Source of the DNA: Pseudomonadota bacterium | GTDB lineage: Bacteria; Myxococcota_A; UBA796; CAJQPC01 | Assembly: GCA_024228935.1 (NCBI GenBank) | Contig: JAAESX010000033.1 | Location: forward strand, 103,731-167,730 | Direction: 5' to 3' | Length of the DNA: 64,000 bases | Shown: positions 1 to 9,623 of the stretch, one piece after another | How positions within the stretch are numbered: position 1 is the first letter of the stretch | How the letters are laid out: each line of letters begins with the position of its first letter | Notes under the pieces: model-generated | Databases searched by the model: none | Told to the model about the DNA's origin: nothing | Seen by the model: only the letters and a program-made list of their open reading frames with translations | Position numbers and translations under genes: made by a program

Positions 1-1215
1 GCCCGTCGGTGGCACCTCCAGCCGGAGCTCCAACAGGTCCTCGTCGAGTCGCGCTCGGTAGTGGACGCCGTCGCCCGCGACGAGCCACTCGTCGGGTCCC
101 CACACCTCGCGGAGCCCAGCTTGTGCTCCCGGATCCGGGCTGTCCGCGGCGCAGTCGATGACGTGGACGGACGGGCTGTCGCTGGTCGAACGCGAGACCT
201 TCAGCGGAGCGGGGACGAGTGAAGAGCCCAGCTTCGGGACCTTCGAGCCGAGCCACTTCACGCCATCCCAGGCGTCCCGAAGGGGGCGCAGGCTCATCGT
301 TGCGGCTTCCTCGCCGATGCTGCGACGGAACACCTCGACGGGGAGGCCCTCGACCTCGAAGTGGCTGTCGGGCATGCCGCCGGGGAGGATGGGGCGGGCG
401 GCGTGGTCGCCCACCTGGACGAAGACGCGCGGCTTCCTGACCGCACTGATGTCCTCGCCTCCAGCAAGGCCGGGCTCGGCGCGCGCAAGCGCCTCGAGCG
501 CGTCGGGCGCTGACAGCATGCCGAGCTGCCAGCCATCCGACTTCAGCTGCTCGAGACAGGCCTCGTCGCACCCCCTGAGCGGGTCGTTGCCAGGAACGAG
601 CCAGGCGTCTCCGTCATCGAGGGAGACCAGCGCCGCCCCTCCGATGTTCCGTGCTTCACCCGGGATGGTGGGCACCATCGCGACGTGCATCGCGCCGTGT
701 TCGTCCTCGATCCAGAGGCCCTCGCCCGAGGAGATGCGAATGCGGGCCCAGGCCACGTCGCCTGCAAGCCCTTCGTTGGCCTCCGAGCCGCAGATCTCGA
801 CCAGCGTGTCGCTCGGACGTCCCGCCTCCTCGAAGCCCAGGAGAACCCGCGCCCCGTCGCCGGCCGGCACGGAGAGGTGACCGACGCTCTCGTCCTCGGT
901 GGAGAACATACCGGTCGGACGGGTGAACTCCGCATTGCGGTTTGCCGCTTCGTGGCGGTAGCCGGGCGAGTCGCCGTTCACCGTGACCACGCCGAGGTGC
1001 GCGGGGATGAGCGACTCGGTCAGTCGCAGCGTCTCACGCGAGCCCGTCCCCAAGCTCGCGGGGGAGCCATCTAGCTCGGACAGTGGGACGTAGTGCCCCT
1101 GGATCTGGATGGTGGGGCCATCCTCGACGATGGTGTCGAAGACCGAAACGAGAAATGTGACGAGCAGCGCAGCGAGCACCGCGAGAGCGGCGATCGGGCG
1201 AATCGAGGTGGCCAT
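1..1215 (-). CDS. N-terminally anchored hypothetical protein (partial, C-terminus beyond window)
   Basis: An open frame on the minus strand begins with ATG at 1215 and stays open for 405 codons to the window edge, so the 3' end is missing. Residues about 7-24 form a single hydrophobic segment after a basic N-terminus (MATSIRPIAALAVLAALL), consistent with a signal anchor; the rest is polar, rich in Asp, Glu and Gly, and would lie outside the membrane. I recognise no catalytic motif. Both reading direction and the N-terminal signal support a real gene. The gene downstream of it, if any, lies outside the window. Function unknown. Confidence 0.7.
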   Translation of the reverse strand, partial: MATSIRPIAALAVLAALLVTFLVSVFDTIVEDGPTIQIQGHYVPLSELDGSPASLGTGSRETLRLTESLIPAHLGVVTVNGDSPGYRHEAANRNAEFTRPTGMFSTEDESVGHLSVPAGDGARVLLGFEEAGRPSDTLVEICGSEANEGLAGDVAWARIRISSGEGLWIEDEHGAMHVAMVPTIPGEARNIGGAALVSLDDGDAWLVPGNDPLRGCDEACLEQLKSDGWQLGMLSAPDALEALARAEPGLAGGEDISAVRKPRVFVQVGDHAARPILPGGMPDSHFEVEGLPVEVFRRSIGEEAATMSLRPLRDAWDGVKWLGSKVPKLGSSLVPAPLKVSRSTSDSPSVHVIDCAADSPDPGAQAGLREVWGPDEWLVAGDGVHYRARLDEDLLELRLEVPPTG

Positions 1216-1245
1216 CCCCAGTATCCCCTGAGGGCAGGGAGAGTA

Positions 1246-2949
1246 TCACGCGCGGCGCCTGAGCAGCACCAGCCCGAGCGGGATCAGGAACGCCCCCAAC
1301 AGGCTCCCTCGACAGCCGCCCGTGACGTACCGGGTGAGCTCGGGCACGGCGCCCGTGTCGTCCTCGAGCTCGGTGTCCACCGGCGGCTCGGAGTCGGGCG
1401 GCTCGGAGTCCCAGGGCTCGGAGTCCACCGGGCTGTCGATCGGCGCCGAGTCGCTGTCCGGCGGCTCGATGTCGCCCTCGTAGGCGAAGGCACCGATGTC
1501 GACGCGGGTCCCGTCGTCGTCCTCCATGTCCGGTCGACCGGCGTCGATCAGCACCGAGCCCTCGCCCAGGTACGGCAGCCAGCCGCATCCGCTCTGGGGC
1601 GTGGCGTAGCCGGGGTCGGTCCAGTCCATGTACTCGTTGCCGAGCTCCCACAGCGGCGCGAAGTCCCCGGTGTTGGTGACGCCGATCCAGGCGTTGTACC
1701 CGGACTCGCTGGCGATGACGTCGGGGTCGGCGTTGTTGTCGCCGAGCGCCTGGACGTGGCCGTGGAAGAGGTTGTTCGTCAGGGTCAGGTCGCTGGCGCC
1801 GAGCGTGGCGCCGACGCCCATGGCGCTGCTGTCGATGATCGAGTTGTTCTCGAGGGTCACGCGGTTGCCGCCGGACTTCACCCAGATCTGCGAGGCGCTC
1901 GACGTGCCCGAGCCACCCAGGAACGTGCTGTGGTGGATGTGGGCGTCGCTTCCCTCGATCGAGACGTGGGCCCCGCCGTTGTAGAGCTCGGTGGTGTTCT
2001 CGCAGAACGACGCCGCGGCGATCTCGATCTCGGTGGCGGCGAACACGTCGATGGCTCCGCCGCCGTTCGTGCCCAGGTTGCCGGAGAACGTCGAGTCCTT
2101 GACGGTGAGACCGGAGCCCTGGACGTGGATCGCTCCTCCGCGCAGCGCCGTGTTTCCGGAGAACGTGCTGCCCTTGACGACCAGGTCCGTCCCGTTGGTG
2201 ACGTACAGCGCGCCGCCTTCGTCGTCGGTGACGAGGTTCGTGAACATCGAGTCCTCGATGGTGAGCAGGCCGCCTTCGCCGTACGCCGCGATGGCCGCGC
2301 CGCCGTAGCCCTCGATGTTGTCGAAGGTCGAGTTCCGAACGGTCAGGTCCGTGCCCGACGAGCTGATTCCGATGCCGAGCGCCGACTCGTCGAAGCCGTC
2401 GCGGAAGTCACAGTCGTCGATGACCGCGGTGACGGGTCCGGCGTAGTCGTTGAATTGGAAGACCTGGCCGTTGGCGACGACCTCGCAGGTCGTGAGCTCG
2501 AACGTCGCGTTGTTCCCGGCCACGTAGATGGGCGAGGCGTAGCCGTGGTCGTGGATGCTCCAGTTCGACGCGGTGACGTCCCCACCGAGCATGTAGAGGC
2601 CGTACGTGGCCGAGCTGCCGTTCTCGCCGTCGAACTCGATGTCGTCGAGCGTGACCTCGGCGTCGTAGACCCCGATCATCGTCTCGCTCTTCGCGGACAG
2701 CAGGACGTTCTCGACCTTCACGCCGTCGGCGTAGATCAGGATCGAGGGGACCTCCCAGGGGCCGCCGCCGACGCCGGCGATCGTCACGGCCTTCTCCAGG
2801 CCGCAGGTGTCGCTCGAGCTGACGTGCCCGGTGATCTCGATGCGATCGCCAGCATTCGCGATGTTGCACTTGGCCGCGAGCGAGTCGTCTGCACCCACGG
2901 TGTAGGTCGTCGCCCCCGCCAGCCCGATGAAGATCAGCACAGGTTGCAT
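1246..2949 (-). CDS. Right-handed beta-helix surface protein with MYXO-CTERM-like tail
   Basis: 567 residues. A short uncharged signal sequence (MQPVLIFIGLAGA) is followed by many repeats of the polymorphic outer-membrane/parallel beta-helix type, including GGAI, STFSGN and NSTFDN motifs through about residues 60-430. An acidic Ser/Pro/Asp-rich linker (about 480-535, repeated DSEPPDS units) leads to a C-terminal Gly-Cys, a hydrophobic stretch and a final RRR. That arrangement matches the MYXO-CTERM type of sorting signal, suggesting processing near the Cys and exposure on the cell surface. The fold is well supported; the ligand or role (adhesion, polysaccharide binding) is not evident. It stands alone downstream of lpxD on the same strand. 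Confidence 0.85.
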   Translation of the reverse strand: MQPVLIFIGLAGATTYTVGADDSLAAKCNIANAGDRIEITGHVSSSDTCGLEKAVTIAGVGGGPWEVPSILIYADGVKVENVLLSAKSETMIGVYDAEVTLDDIEFDGENGSSATYGLYMLGGDVTASNWSIHDHGYASPIYVAGNNATFELTTCEVVANGQVFQFNDYAGPVTAVIDDCDFRDGFDESALGIGISSSGTDLTVRNSTFDNIEGYGGAAIAAYGEGGLLTIEDSMFTNLVTDDEGGALYVTNGTDLVVKGSTFSGNTALRGGAIHVQGSGLTVKDSTFSGNLGTNGGGAIDVFAATEIEIAAASFCENTTELYNGGAHVSIEGSDAHIHHSTFLGGSGTSSASQIWVKSGGNRVTLENNSIIDSSAMGVGATLGASDLTLTNNLFHGHVQALGDNNADPDVIASESGYNAWIGVTNTGDFAPLWELGNEYMDWTDPGYATPQSGCGWLPYLGEGSVLIDAGRPDMEDDDGTRVDIGAFAYEGDIEPPDSDSAPIDSPVDSEPWDSEPPDSEPPVDTELEDDTGAVPELTRYVTGGCRGSLLGAFLIPLGLVLLRRRA

Positions 2950-2986
2950 TCTATCGAGAGATCAAGGGCGGCCGTCGTCGCGGGTT

Positions 2987-3871
2987 TCAGGACTGCTTCC
3001 AGAGCTCCGGGAGTTTCTCGATCACGGCCAGGATGCGCAGGGTCCGTCGGATGGGTCTCGCCGGGGCGCCGAGCATCGTCTCCCCGGCCGGGACGTCGCG
3101 GATGACCTTCGAGCCCGCGCCGAGCCGCGCGCCATCGCCGACGTGCACATGGTCGATGAGCCCGACCTGGCCCGCCACCTGGACCCCGTCGCCGATGGTG
3201 CTGCTGCCGCTGATGCCCGACTGTCCGGCGATGACGGTCCCGCGGCCGATGCGCGCGTTGTGCGCGACCAGGACCAGGTCGTCGATCTTGGTGCCAGCGC
3301 CGATGCGCGTCTCGCCCAGGAACCCTCGGTCGACCGTGCTGTTGGCGCCGATCTCGACGTCGTCCTCGATCACCACGGTGCCGATGTGCGGGAGCTTCCG
3401 GGGTCCGGTGGGTCCCGGCCGGTAGCCGAAGCCGTCGGCGCCGATGACGGCCCCCGCGTGGATGCGACAGCGCGCTCCGATGGTGACCCCCGGGTAGATC
3501 GTGGCGTTGGGCCAGACCACGGTGTGGTGACCCACGCGAGCCCGCGCCATCACGACGGCGCCCTCGTAGATCGTGGCGGTCGCGGCGACGTCGGCCGTCG
3601 GGTGGACCGTGCCGAAGACGCCGACCTCGTGGACCTCGGGGACGAGGGCCTCGATCGCGGCCGCCAGGGCCGCTCGGGCGTCGGACACCAGGATCCACGT
3701 GCCCTGGGACCGCGGCTGCTCGCACAGGACGATGCCGTCGCAGACCTCGTCCGCCAGCGCGAACGTCAGCACACCCGGGCCCGCCTCGTCGAGCGCACCG
3801 ATGTCCTCGAGCTCGCAGCTCTCGCCGTGGTGTTCGCCTCCGACCAGCTCGGCGAGCTCGACCGAGGTCAC
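2987..3871 (-). CDS. lpxD: UDP-3-O-acylglucosamine N-acyltransferase LpxD
   Basis: 294 residues. LpxD adds the second, N-linked acyl chain from acyl-ACP to UDP-3-O-acyl-glucosamine in lipid A synthesis, in the cytosol. After an N-terminal uridine-binding region (about 1-95), the protein is a left-handed beta-helix of hexapeptide repeats with the LpxD signature [15 protein letters not shown] and VAHNARIG; the His of AHN is the expected catalytic base. It is slightly shorter than the roughly 340-residue E. coli enzyme, mainly at the C-terminus. Its ATG overlaps the asnS stop by 4 bases (ATGA, 3868-3871), so the two are translationally coupled. It implies an LPS-bearing outer membrane. Confidence 0.92.
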   Translation of the reverse strand: MTSVELAELVGGEHHGESCELEDIGALDEAGPGVLTFALADEVCDGIVLCEQPRSQGTWILVSDARAALAAAIEALVPEVHEVGVFGTVHPTADVAATATIYEGAVVMARARVGHHTVVWPNATIYPGVTIGARCRIHAGAVIGADGFGYRPGPTGPRKLPHIGTVVIEDDVEIGANSTVDRGFLGETRIGAGTKIDDLVLVAHNARIGRGTVIAGQSGISGSSTIGDGVQVAGQVGLIDHVHVGDGARLGAGSKVIRDVPAGETMLGAPARPIRRTLRILAVIEKLPELWKQS

Positions 3872-5154
3872 GGCGTCAGCCGGTCGATCATCCGCGGGAA
3901 GGGAATCGTCTCGCGGATGTGCTTGATGCCGCAGACCCAGCAGACCAGGCGCTCCAGGCCAAGACCGAAGCCACCGTGCGGCACCGAGCCGTAGTTGCGC
4001 AGGTCCTTGAACCAGTCGAAGGCCTCCTGGGGAAGCTGGTGCTCGTCGATCTTGCGCTCGAGCACGTCGATGCGGTCCTCGCGGGCGCCGCCGCCGATGA
4101 TCTCGCCGTAGCCTTCCGGCGCCAGCACATCGACGCCCAGCGCGCGCAGCGGGTTCGTCGGGTCCTCCTTCATGTAGAAGGCCTTGATGGCCGTCGGGAA
4201 GCGGTGGACCATGATCGGCCGGTCGAACTCCTTCGTGAGCACGGTCTCGTGCGGCGAGCCGAAGTCGTCCTCGGGGTCGACGGGGGTGCCCAGCTCGGCC
4301 AGCTTGGCGCAGGCCTCGTCGTAGGACATCCGGGGGAAGGGCTTCTGCACGTTCTCGAGCGGACCGAGGTCGCGCTCCAGGATCTCCAGGTACTCGCGAC
4401 CGTGCTCGAGCACGTATGCGACCACCTCGACGAGGAAGTCCTCGGACAGCTCCATGATGTCGTCGAGATCGGCGAACGCGACCTCGGGCTCGACCATCCA
4501 GAACTCGGTCAGGTGGCGACGCGTGCTGCTCTTCTCGGCCCGGAAGGTGGGGCCGAAGCAGTAGGTCTTACCGAACGCCATGGCGCCCGCTTCCTGGTAG
4601 AGCTGGCCCGACTGGGTCAGGTAGGCCGGCCGGCCGAAGTACTCGGTCTCGAACAGCGTCGTGGTGCCCTCACACGCGTTTGGCGTGAACACCGGGCTGT
4701 CGATGAGCGTGAAGTCGCGGTCGTCGAAGAAGTTCCGGATGGCGCGGACGCACAGGTGCCGGATCTTCATGATGGCGAACTGCCGGCGGCTGCGAAGCCA
4801 CAGGTGCCGCTTGTCGTGCAGGAAGTTGGGGCCGTGCTCCTTCGGGGTGATCGGGTAGCCCTCGGCGGACTGCAGGACCTCGCCCTCGCTCACCTGCATC
4901 TCGAAGCCGAGCTTGCTGCGGGTGTCGGCCTTGATCTCGCCCGTGATGCGGACGCTGGACTCCTGACCGGCTCGCTTGAACGCCTCGAAGGTCTCCTCGT
5001 CGACGTTCTGCTTACGCATCACACACTGCATCCGGCCGCTGCCGTCGCGGAGCTGGATGAACAGGAGCTTGCCCCTGCGGGTGCTGTTGTCGATCCAGCC
5101 CGAGATGGTGACGGTCTGTCCCTCGTGCTGCCCGATGTCGGCGATGCGCGCCAT
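3868..5154 (-). CDS. asnS: Asparaginyl-tRNA synthetase
   Basis: 428 residues from ATG 5154, chosen because GGAGG lies just upstream; a longer in-frame start at 5196 adds 14 residues unlike the family. The N-terminal OB-fold (about 1-100) binds the anticodon. The class II core follows, with motif 2 ([12 protein letters not shown]), the E-x-E pair after it, and motif 3 ([10 protein letters not shown]) near the C-terminus, where ATP and asparagine are activated. It charges tRNA-Asn in the cytosol. The gene reads divergently from the kinase array and is coupled to lpxD. An AspRS identity is less likely because the active-site context matches AsnRS; only a tree would settle it. Confidence 0.9.
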   Translation of the reverse strand: MARIADIGQHEGQTVTISGWIDNSTRRGKLLFIQLRDGSGRMQCVMRKQNVDEETFEAFKRAGQESSVRITGEIKADTRSKLGFEMQVSEGEVLQSAEGYPITPKEHGPNFLHDKRHLWLRSRRQFAIMKIRHLCVRAIRNFFDDRDFTLIDSPVFTPNACEGTTTLFETEYFGRPAYLTQSGQLYQEAGAMAFGKTYCFGPTFRAEKSSTRRHLTEFWMVEPEVAFADLDDIMELSEDFLVEVVAYVLEHGREYLEILERDLGPLENVQKPFPRMSYDEACAKLAELGTPVDPEDDFGSPHETVLTKEFDRPIMVHRFPTAIKAFYMKEDPTNPLRALGVDVLAPEGYGEIIGGGAREDRIDVLERKIDEHQLPQEAFDWFKDLRNYGSVPHGGFGLGLERLVCWVCGIKHIRETIPFPRMIDRLTP

Positions 5155-5253
5155 GGTGTCCTCCTGCCCGCGATGCGGGCATCCGTCTCTAACCACCGGG
5201 GAGCGGGGGGGGCGAACGTCCGAGTGGTAGATTCCCCGCCTCCTGAGGTACGG

Positions 5254-6462
5254 ATGTCTGAACTTGAGAACAAGCTCACCGAACTCAAGCGGCTCCTGGA
5301 CATGGGGCTCATCGACCAGTCCGACTTCGACGGTCAGAAGAAGGCCCTGTTAGCGGCTGCGGTAGGCGGCGCGCCGCTGGGCGGGGAGACGCGGGTCGAG
5401 TCGTCGGTGGACCTGCCGGATCGACTGGGCTCGTACCGGGTGCTCGGTACCCTGGGCGAGGGAGGCATGGGGACGGTGCTGCGCGCCCGCCACGCCGAGG
5501 AGGGCTGGGCCCGACGCCAGGGCGGCGACGTGGCGATCAAGCTCATCCAACCGCACATCGCCCGCGACCCGGGATTCCGGGAGCGCTTCTTCGCCGAGGC
5601 CGAGCTCGGCCGGAAGGTGAGCCACGACTCGGTCGCGACGGTCTTCGACGTCCTGGCCGATGGCGACCACCTGGGCACGGTGATGTCGCTGGTCGAGGGG
5701 CGTGAGCTGACCACCTTCGTTCGCCCCGGCGGCTTGCCCCTCTCCGAGGTCGTGGCGCTGCTGCGGCCCCTGGCACAGGCGCTGGACCACCTGCACGGGC
5801 TGGGCATCATCCACCGGGACCTGAAGCCCGCGAACGTGAAGGTGCGCGCCGACGGCACGCCGGTCCTGCTCGATCTCGGCATCGCCAAGGACATGACCTC
5901 GGACGCAAACCACACGGCGACCGCCACCGCGATGGGCACGGCGGGCTGGATGGCCCCCGAACAGGCGGACGCGAAGAACGTCGGGCCCGCCGCGGACCGC
6001 TATGCGCTCGGGGGCATCGCGTACGCGCTCCTGTCGGGTCGCATGCCCTGGGCGGACGGGGCCAGCGCCGCACGAATCCTGACGCACAAGCTGGGCGGCA
6101 ACCTCGTCCCGCTCAGCCAGGTCTCCGCGGTCAGCGCGCACACCTCGCAGGCCGTGATGAAGATGCTGTCGCTCGATCCGAGCGCCCGTCCTTCCCGTTG
6201 TGTCGCGTTCGTGAACGGGCTGCAGCCGACCCAGGCCCTGAAGCCGAAGCCGAAGCCGCCCGAGAAGGCGGTGTACGAGCCCAAGGTCGAGGCGCCGGCC
6301 CCGATCTCGAAGCCCGACGTCGAGCCCACCGAGCCCGAGACGTTCGACGAGAACGAGTTCAACAAGGAGATGAAGACCGCTGTCGGTGTCGCTCTGGGCT
6401 ACGTCGCGGTGTTGATCGTCATCGGAGTCGTCATCGGCATCATCCTGATCGCCGCGAGCTGA
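5254..6462 (+). CDS. Membrane-anchored Hanks-type Ser/Thr kinase, paralog 1
   Basis: 402 residues from ATG 5254. Residues 1-32 form a SHOCT-like helical hairpin (L-x-x-LK-x-L-x-x-x-GLID-x-x-DF). The kinase domain (about 58-310) shows the Gly-rich loop GEGGMG, VAIKLI lysine, HRDLKPAN catalytic loop and GWMAPEQ. The metal-binding motif is DLG instead of DFG, a substitution seen in active kinases. A Lys/Pro-rich linker leads to one C-terminal membrane helix (about 378-402) with almost nothing beyond, so any sensing must be cytoplasmic or within the membrane. It is first of three tandem paralogs and probably heads their operon, starting from the gap shared with asnS. Confidence 0.88.
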   Translation: MSELENKLTELKRLLDMGLIDQSDFDGQKKALLAAAVGGAPLGGETRVESSVDLPDRLGSYRVLGTLGEGGMGTVLRARHAEEGWARRQGGDVAIKLIQPHIARDPGFRERFFAEAELGRKVSHDSVATVFDVLADGDHLGTVMSLVEGRELTTFVRPGGLPLSEVVALLRPLAQALDHLHGLGIIHRDLKPANVKVRADGTPVLLDLGIAKDMTSDANHTATATAMGTAGWMAPEQADAKNVGPAADRYALGGIAYALLSGRMPWADGASAARILTHKLGGNLVPLSQVSAVSAHTSQAVMKMLSLDPSARPSRCVAFVNGLQPTQALKPKPKPPEKAVYEPKVEAPAPISKPDVEPTEPETFDENEFNKEMKTAVGVALGYVAVLIVIGVVIGIILIAAS

Positions 6463-6483
6463 CGAACCTCTCTGGGAGTCGAT

Positions 6484-8319
6484 GTGAGTGAGCTCGAAGG
6501 CAAGCTGACCCAGCTCAAGCGCCTGCTCGAGCTCGGCTTGATCGACGAGGCCGACTTCGCCGTGCAGAAGCGCGCGTTGCTGACGGCCGGGTTGGCGGTC
6601 GCGCCGCCGCTGGCCGGCGCCACGTCGGTGGCCTCGCCGCTGTCCGGCTCCACGCAGATCGCGGACGGGGCCCTGCCGGAACGCCTGGGCTCGTACGTGG
6701 TGCTCGGCGAGCTGGGGGCGGGCGGTATGGGTCGCGTGGTGCGGGCCCGTCACGTCGAGGAGGGCTGGGCGCGTCGGCAGGGGGGCGATGTCGCCATCAA
6801 GCTCATCCAGCCGCAGATCGCGAGCGAGCCGGGGTTCCGCGAGCGGTTCTTCGCCGAGGCGGAGCTCGGCCGAAAGGTGAGCCACGCGTCCGTCGCCAGC
6901 GTGTTCGACGTCGTGGCGGATGGGGACCACCTGGCGTGCGTCATGTCGCTGGTCGAGGGGCGCGACCTGACGGAGTTCGTGCGGCCTGGGGGCATGCCCC
7001 TGGACGAGGTGTTGGCGCTGCTGCGACCCCTCGCGCAGGCGCTCGATCACCTTCACGGCCTGGGCATCATCCACCGCGATCTGAAGCCGGCGAACGTCAA
7101 GGTGCGAGCGGATGGGACGCCGGTCCTGCTCGATCTCGGCATCGCCAAGGACATGGGCCAGGACGACGGCTTGACCCACACGTCGACGGCGATGGGCACG
7201 CTGGAGTGGATGGCCCCGGAGCAGATGGATGCCAAGCACGCAGGGCCAGCGGCGGACCGCTACGCGCTGGGACTCATCGCGTATGCGCTCCTGTCCGGAC
7301 GCATGCCTTGGGGCGACGAGAGCAGTCCAGCGCGGGTCCACGTGCGGAAGCTGACCGGCGACCTGACGCCTCTCGGCAAGATCCGGCCAGACCTGGCGGG
7401 CGCGCTGAGTGAAGCGGTCGGCCGGATGACGGCGCTGGAGCCCAGCCGACGTCCATCCTCGTCGGCGAGGTTCGTCCAGGATCTGGCTTCCGCGCGGGCG
7501 GCCCCGAAGTCGAAGCGCGCGGAGCCGAAGCGGACGACCCCCGAGCCGAAGCAGCCGGCGCCGAAGGTCCCGGACACGACTCCCCCGCTCCCGCCGCCCT
7601 TGCCTCCCAAGCGGGTGCTCGTCGACGACGGCTTCGACGAGCCGCCCTCGGAAGGGATCTCCCCGATGTGGTTCGTGGGCGGCGCGGTGCTGCTGGTCGG
7701 TGGTATCGGCGCGTACCTGATGGCCCAGGCTCCTCGCGAGGCGCCGTCCGCGATAGACCTGGCTGCCCACGAGGCCCGGGAGAAGGCGGCCGAGAAGCCT
7801 GACAAGACCAGCAAGCTGGCCGAGCCTGTGGACGTGGCGGCAAAGCTCGAGCGGCTGCGGCGCCAGGACGAGGAACACGACGCCGAAGCCGAGTTCGAGC
7901 GCTCGATGGGCGCCCAGAACGCGGGCCCGGCGACCACGCTCGGGGACGCCCTGCCCGACAAGCCGCTCGGCCTGACCTCCGGCCACGACCTGGAGCCGGG
8001 AGATCGTGTGTATGGCTGGTACCCGGATGAGGCCGCCGGCCAGATCGTGGCGGTGATCCTGCATGCGGACGGGACGCTCGAAGCGGCGTTCCACAACTGC
8101 GAGGTGACCGGGTGGTCCGGGGGAGCCTGGAGCGTCCAGGACGGTCGCATCGAAGGCCACGTGTATAACTCCTACTACGAAGGCCGTGAGGGGTTCAATG
8201 CCCCGTTCTCGGCCGCGATCGTGGGCAACCAGCTCGCGGTCTGGGATCTGACGCTCGGGAAGTGTCTCGAGGACCTGCGTGGCGTCACGCTCTACCGGTA
8301 CTACGGCTCCAGCCTCTGA
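6484..8319 (+). CDS. Membrane-anchored Hanks-type Ser/Thr kinase, paralog 2 with extracytoplasmic domain
   Basis: 611 residues from GTG 6484, fixed by alignment with the MSELE start of its neighbours and a GGGAG upstream. It has the same SHOCT-like N-terminus and kinase core (GAGGMG loop, VAIKLI, HRDLKPANV, DLG, EWMAPEQ). A Pro-rich linker is followed by a membrane helix near residues 395-416 and an extracytoplasmic part of about 195 residues. The last 110 residues contain aromatic-rich beta motifs (GDRVYGWYPDEAAG, WSGGAWSV) that I do not recognise; they may be the sensor. It lies 21 bases after paralog 1 and 12 before paralog 3. Confidence 0.88.
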   Translation: MSELEGKLTQLKRLLELGLIDEADFAVQKRALLTAGLAVAPPLAGATSVASPLSGSTQIADGALPERLGSYVVLGELGAGGMGRVVRARHVEEGWARRQGGDVAIKLIQPQIASEPGFRERFFAEAELGRKVSHASVASVFDVVADGDHLACVMSLVEGRDLTEFVRPGGMPLDEVLALLRPLAQALDHLHGLGIIHRDLKPANVKVRADGTPVLLDLGIAKDMGQDDGLTHTSTAMGTLEWMAPEQMDAKHAGPAADRYALGLIAYALLSGRMPWGDESSPARVHVRKLTGDLTPLGKIRPDLAGALSEAVGRMTALEPSRRPSSSARFVQDLASARAAPKSKRAEPKRTTPEPKQPAPKVPDTTPPLPPPLPPKRVLVDDGFDEPPSEGISPMWFVGGAVLLVGGIGAYLMAQAPREAPSAIDLAAHEAREKAAEKPDKTSKLAEPVDVAAKLERLRRQDEEHDAEAEFERSMGAQNAGPATTLGDALPDKPLGLTSGHDLEPGDRVYGWYPDEAAGQIVAVILHADGTLEAAFHNCEVTGWSGGAWSVQDGRIEGHVYNSYYEGREGFNAPFSAAIVGNQLAVWDLTLGKCLEDLRGVTLYRYYGSSL

Positions 8320-8331
8320 GGAGGAATGCAC

Positions 8332-9579
8332 ATGAGCGAACTCGAAGGGAAACTGACCCAGCTCAAGCGGTTGCTCGATCTTGGACTGATCGACGAGGCC
8401 GACTTCGCGAAACAGAAGGACGCGCTGTTGGCCGTAGAGCTCGGCAGCGGGCCGTCCCTGGGCGGCGTCACCAGGGTGGCGGACGCCACGCTGCCGGAGC
8501 GGCTGGGCTCCTACCAGGTCCTCGGCGAGCTGGGTGCTGGAGGCATGGGTCGCGTCGTGCGCGCGCGCCACGTCGAGGAGGGGTGGGCGCGCCGTCAGGG
8601 CGGCGACGTCGCGATCAAGCTCATCCATCCGCACATCGCGAGCGAGCCGGGGTTCCGCGAGCGGTTCTTCGCCGAGGCCGAGCTGGGGCGCAAGGTGACC
8701 CACGACTCGGTCGCCACCGTCTTCGACGTGCTCGCCGATGGCGATCACCTGGCGACCGTCATGTCGCTGGTCGAGGGCCGGGAGCTGTCGGCGTTCGTGC
8801 GCCCTGGCGGCATGCCACTGGCCGAGGCGGTCGCGCTGCTGTGGCCGCTGGCCGAAGCGCTGGACCACCTGCACGGCCTGGGGATCATCCACCGGGATCT
8901 CAAGCCGGCGAACGTGAAGGTCCGTTCGGATGGCAAGCCGGTGCTGCTCGACCTGGGCATCGCGAAGGACACCACGCTCGCCCACGGTCAGACGATGACC
9001 TCGACGGCGATGGGGACCGCCGGCTGGATGGCGCCCGAGCAGGCGGACGCCAAGCGGGTGGGGCCCGCGGCGGACCGGTATGCGCTGGGCGCGATCGCGT
9101 ATGCGCTGCTGTCGGGCCGCATGCCGTGGGCGGACACGGCCAGCGAGGCGCGCATCCTCAGCAACAAGCTCGCCGGGAACCTCCTCCCGCTGGGCGACGT
9201 CTCCGGGTGTTCAGCGGAGACCTCGGACCGCGTGATGGGGATGCTGTCGCTCGAACCCGCGGCTCGGCCTGCCTCGTGCGCGGCGTTCGTCGCCGGGCTC
9301 GTGAGCCCGCCGAGTGCCGCGCCAGCGTCGCCCCAGCCGAAGCCTGCGCCCGAGCCTGTCTCGGCGCCTGTCCCGGAGCCCGTCCGAGCGGCGGCGCCGG
9401 TCCCCTCGACTCCCGTCTCGGCTCCCGGCAACGCCTCGGGCAGCCAGGCCAACAAGCTCCTGGTGATCGCTGCAGTCGGAGTCGTCGGCCTGGTCCTGTG
9501 CTGTGGTGGGCTGGCCGTGGTCGGCGCGATCAGCGAGTCGTCGTATGACTCGGGCTACTACATCGACACGGGTTGGTGA
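8332..9579 (+). CDS. Membrane-anchored Hanks-type Ser/Thr kinase, paralog 3
   Basis: 415 residues. The start is ATG 8332: AGGAGG at 8319-8324 is 7 bases upstream, whereas the in-frame ATG at 8326 is too close to it. It repeats the architecture of the previous two: SHOCT-like helices (1-32), kinase core (about 52-300; GAGGMG, VAIKLI, HRDLKPANV, DLGIAKD, GWMAPEQ), an Ala/Pro-rich linker, and one membrane helix (about 375-400). A short outside tail of Ser, Tyr and Asp residues ends the protein. High identity over the catalytic region suggests recent duplication, with divergence mainly in the C-terminal parts. Confidence 0.88.
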   Translation: MSELEGKLTQLKRLLDLGLIDEADFAKQKDALLAVELGSGPSLGGVTRVADATLPERLGSYQVLGELGAGGMGRVVRARHVEEGWARRQGGDVAIKLIHPHIASEPGFRERFFAEAELGRKVTHDSVATVFDVLADGDHLATVMSLVEGRELSAFVRPGGMPLAEAVALLWPLAEALDHLHGLGIIHRDLKPANVKVRSDGKPVLLDLGIAKDTTLAHGQTMTSTAMGTAGWMAPEQADAKRVGPAADRYALGAIAYALLSGRMPWADTASEARILSNKLAGNLLPLGDVSGCSAETSDRVMGMLSLEPAARPASCAAFVAGLVSPPSAAPASPQPKPAPEPVSAPVPEPVRAAAPVPSTPVSAPGNASGSQANKLLVIAAVGVVGLVLCCGGLAVVGAISESSYDSGYYIDTGW

Positions 9580-9623
9580 GCTCGAGGTGTCGAGGTAGGG
9601 TTCGGGGGCACCGTCGAGTTCCC

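Noticed and set aside
1093..3105. A 670-codon plus-strand open frame over the beta-helix gene
   Set aside because: Arg/Val/Asp-rich sequence without signal, motif or ribosome site, opposite a protein with a signal, repeats and sorting tail.
5350..8985. A 1211-codon open frame antisense to the kinase array
   Set aside because: It mirrors three well-defined kinases with all catalytic motifs on the plus strand; long antisense frames are expected at this GC content. Its composition (Arg, His, Gln, Val-rich without domains) is typical of a shadow.
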